Shown one piece after another: positions 13,407 to 14,940 of a stretch of 14,940 nt of DNA; position 1 is the stretch's first letter, and the number at the start of each line of letters is the position of its first letter. The notes under the pieces are model-generated. The model did no database searches and had not been told where the DNA came from. It saw only the letters and a program-made list of their open reading frames with translations. Position numbers and translations under genes: made by a program. The DNA is from Chloroflexota bacterium (GTDB lineage: Bacteria > Chloroflexota > Anaerolineae > Caldilineales > Caldilineaceae), in the NCBI GenBank assembly GCA_003577365.1, contig QEUY01000014.1, positions 1-14,940 on the forward strand, written 5' to 3'.

Positions 13407-14507
13407 ATGGCCGAGATCGCCGTTCCGCCCAGCTCCGCCGCCGAAACCCGCGCCCCCATCCGCACGCGCGCCCTGCGCCGAGCCGCGGGCCGGTTCGCCT
13501 CGCACCTGATGATCATCGGCGTAGGTCTCTTCTTTGTCGTGCCGTTTCTGTGGATGTTCTCGACCTCGCTCAAGTCCAACCAGGATATCTCGCGCGTGCC
13601 GCCCAACTTCCTGCCCCACGACAACCGCACCGTCACCGTCGACGGCGCCGACCTGCCGGTCTATCTGGTCGAGATCGACGGCCGGCAGCAGGAGTTGGCC
13701 CTGGTCAAGATCGCCGAAGGCTATGGCACATTTTTGGACCCGGCCAACCCCAGCGCCGAGGCCCAAGAGATCCGCATGAAGTTCGCTGAGCCCGTGCTTC
13801 AGGTCGGGCTGCGCTGGCGCAACTATGCCGACGCCATCCACACCGCCCATCGCCCCAGCCTGGGCGTGAGCTTTTGGACCTATGTCCAGAACAGCAGCAT
13901 CATCGCCATCCTGTCGATCATCGGCACGCTGCTTTCATGCAGCCTGGCCGCCTATGGCTTTGCGCGCGTGCGCTGGCCGGGCCGCGATCTCGTCTTCTAC
14001 CTGGTCTTGGCCACGCTGATGCTGCCCTTCCAAGTGACCATGATCCCGCTCTATCTCTTCTTTACCGGCACGTTGGGCTGGGGTAACACCTTTCTGCCCT
14101 TGGTCGTGCCCACCTTTTTCGGCAATGCCTTTGACATCTTTCTGCTGCGCCAATTCTTCCGCACCATCCCCGAAGAGCTGGCCGACGCCGCGCGCGTCGA
14201 CGGCGCGTCCGAGCTGCGTATCTTCTGGAATGTCATGCTGCCGCTCTCCGTGCCGGTGCTGGCGACCATCACCGTCTTTACCTTCCTCTGGGCCTGGAAC
14301 GACTTCCAGGGGCCGCTGATCTATCTGACCGACCCGCGCCGCTTCACCATGGCCCTGGGGCTAAAGGACTATCAGCAGCAGCACTCGGTCTCCTGGAACC
14401 AGTTGATGGCCGCGGCGACGATGTTCACCGTGCCCATCGTCGTGCTCTTCTTCTTTGCCCAACGTACCTTTATTCAGGGAGTCAAGCTCACCGGCCTCAA
14501 GGGATAA
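13407..14507 (+). CDS. CUT1-type sugar ABC transporter permease (MalG/UgpE-like position) with an enlarged first periplasmic loop
   Basis: The product has 366 aa, against about 270-300 for usual MalG-type permeases. The excess lies after the first helix. Following SLKSNQDISRVPPNFLP (about 54-70), an extra segment of about 65 residues (71-135; VTVDGADLPVYLVEIDGRQQ and so on) is inserted before LRWRNYADAI, where the normal protein continues. The remainder is standard: four or five helices, the EAA loop EELADAARVDGASELRIFW (about 256-274) with VMLPL, and the C-terminus FIQGVKLTGLKG. The ribosome-binding site GGGAGG lies in the last codons of the preceding permease gene, 3 nt of spacer separating the genes. 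No ATPase gene follows; sugar importers of this class often share one ATPase encoded elsewhere. Confidence 0.93.
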   Translation: MAEIAVPPSSAAETRAPIRTRALRRAAGRFASHLMIIGVGLFFVVPFLWMFSTSLKSNQDISRVPPNFLPHDNRTVTVDGADLPVYLVEIDGRQQELALVKIAEGYGTFLDPANPSAEAQEIRMKFAEPVLQVGLRWRNYADAIHTAHRPSLGVSFWTYVQNSSIIAILSIIGTLLSCSLAAYGFARVRWPGRDLVFYLVLATLMLPFQVTMIPLYLFFTGTLGWGNTFLPLVVPTFFGNAFDIFLLRQFFRTIPEELADAARVDGASELRIFWNVMLPLSVPVLATITVFTFLWAWNDFQGPLIYLTDPRRFTMALGLKDYQQQHSVSWNQLMAAATMFTVPIVVLFFFAQRTFIQGVKLTGLKG

Positions 14508-14527
14508 CGGGCAGTGGGGGTGGAGGG

Positions 14528-14657
14528 TTTCACCGCAAAGCCGCAGAGAGCGCCAAGGCCAAAGAAAGGAAAACAAAGAGAGGGAAAGAGGAACGCAGAT
14601 GCGGTTTTCTTTCCCTCTCTCCTCTCTTCCTTGCGTGCTTTGCGACTTTGCGGTGAA
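14528..14657. repeat. Imperfect palindrome of about 130 bp with GC-AAAG motifs (MITE- or REP-like element, bidirectional terminator candidate)
   Basis: The ends are inverted: TTTCACCGCAAAG (14528-14540) on the left and CTTTGCGGTGAA (14646-14657) on the right. Inner parts also pair: AGAGAGGGAAAG on the left with CTTTCCCTCTCT on the right, and a central CGCAGATGCG (14594-14603). The left arm is about 12 nt longer, so the fold has bulges. One strand is purine-rich on the left half and pyrimidine-rich on the right half. It lies between two convergent genes. Similar TTCACCGCAAAG palindromes recur in many environmental bacterial genomes as far as I recall; no copy number can be judged here. Confidence 0.75.
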
Positions 14658-14667
14658 TTCTCTCCCC

Positions 14668-14940
14668 TTATCGCGGCACGCCATGCGGGGCCAAGGGCAG
14701 CGCACGCAGCCGCACGCCGGTCGCCTGGAAGATGGCGTTGCCGACCGCGGGCGCAATGGCGATGATCGGCGTTTCGCCCGCACCGGCAGAGGGGAACTCC
14801 TTGCGGTCGAGCAAGATCGTCTCGATCTGCGGCAGGTCGCCAAAGCGCGGGACGCGATAGCCGGCGAAATCCGGGTTGAGGATGCGCCCGTTGGCGAACT
14901 TCACGCTCTCAAAGAGCGCGCCCCCCAACCCCTGCACAAC
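14668..14940 (-). CDS. C-terminal part of a xanthine-dehydrogenase-family molybdopterin-binding subunit (partial)
   Basis: The last 90 residues of a large subunit (usually 700-800 aa) that enters the window from the right; the frame is open up to base 14940. The visible part begins VVQGLGGALFESVKFANGRI, the expected C-terminal region with the pattern LNPDFAGYRVPRFGDLPQIE. The motif GAGETP (about 52-57 of the fragment) contains the glutamate that acts as general base at the molybdenum centre in this family. The end is AIFQATGVRLRALPLAPHGV, again typical. Likely an aldehyde, purine, CO or N-heterocycle oxidoreductase; the fragment does not decide among them. It converges with the sugar transporter operon. 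Confidence 0.88.
   Translation of the reverse strand, partial: VVQGLGGALFESVKFANGRILNPDFAGYRVPRFGDLPQIETILLDRKEFPSAGAGETPIIAIAPAVGNAIFQATGVRLRALPLAPHGVPR

Noticed and set aside
12414..13850. Minus-strand open frame of 478 codons
   Set aside because: It is a shadow of the two sugar permeases, very rich in Gly, Asp, Glu and His, as expected from reading GC-rich membrane-protein genes backwards; no ribosome-binding site or motif.

Overview
The window looks like a chromosomal stretch of a moderately GC-rich, heterotrophic bacterium. The best guess is a Chloroflexota member (Anaerolineae/Caldilineae type). This rests on lipoprotein solute-binding proteins with long Ala/Gly/Pro/Glu linkers after the lipobox, several sugar-type ABC transporters, a DUF2961 protein and a xanthine-dehydrogenase-family subunit. 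There is no rRNA, tRNA, phage or IS marker, so the assignment is inference only.

Layout. Positions 1-85 (minus) hold the first codons of a secreted or membrane protein that leaves the window. From about 9276 down to 363 (minus) runs one long operon. It encodes a family-5 solute-binding lipoprotein, two Opp/Dpp-type permeases, two Opp/Dpp-type ATPases, a DUF2961 (GH172-like) protein, a 54-aa remnant of a second DUF2961 gene, and an SDR oxidoreductase gene that is frameshifted and internally shortened. A divergent region (8829-9540) holds promoter candidates in both directions and an attenuator-like hairpin. On the plus strand follow a class-V aminotransferase (9541-10713) and a CUT1-type sugar transporter operon: lipoprotein SBP 10903-12345, permeases 12447-13403 and 13407-14507. 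The CUT1 operon has no ATPase gene in the window. A roughly 130-bp imperfect palindrome (14528-14657) lies between its end and the 3' end of a molybdopterin-binding dehydrogenase subunit (14668-14940, minus, partial).

How the genes may work together. The minus operon is best read as an oligosaccharide (or glycoconjugate) uptake system: the Opp-type importer brings in a glycan and the DUF2961/GH172-like protein acts on it, with the SDR as a former sugar or polyol oxidoreductase. The distal end of the operon seems to be decaying: two neighbouring genes have each lost an internal segment. The plus operon is a separate mono- or disaccharide importer that probably borrows an ATPase encoded elsewhere.

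The most unusual signal is not a gene. Four unrelated short tandem repeats (period 14, 15, 15 and 16 bp) each sit directly against, or over, the ribosome-binding site of a gene: DUF2961, class-V aminotransferase, CUT1 SBP and the second Opp permease. In the CUT1 SBP the repeat runs into the coding sequence and expands the signal-peptide n-region. A second recurrent signal is the element TTGACA-N16/17-TAGGGTAAT upstream of both transporter operons.
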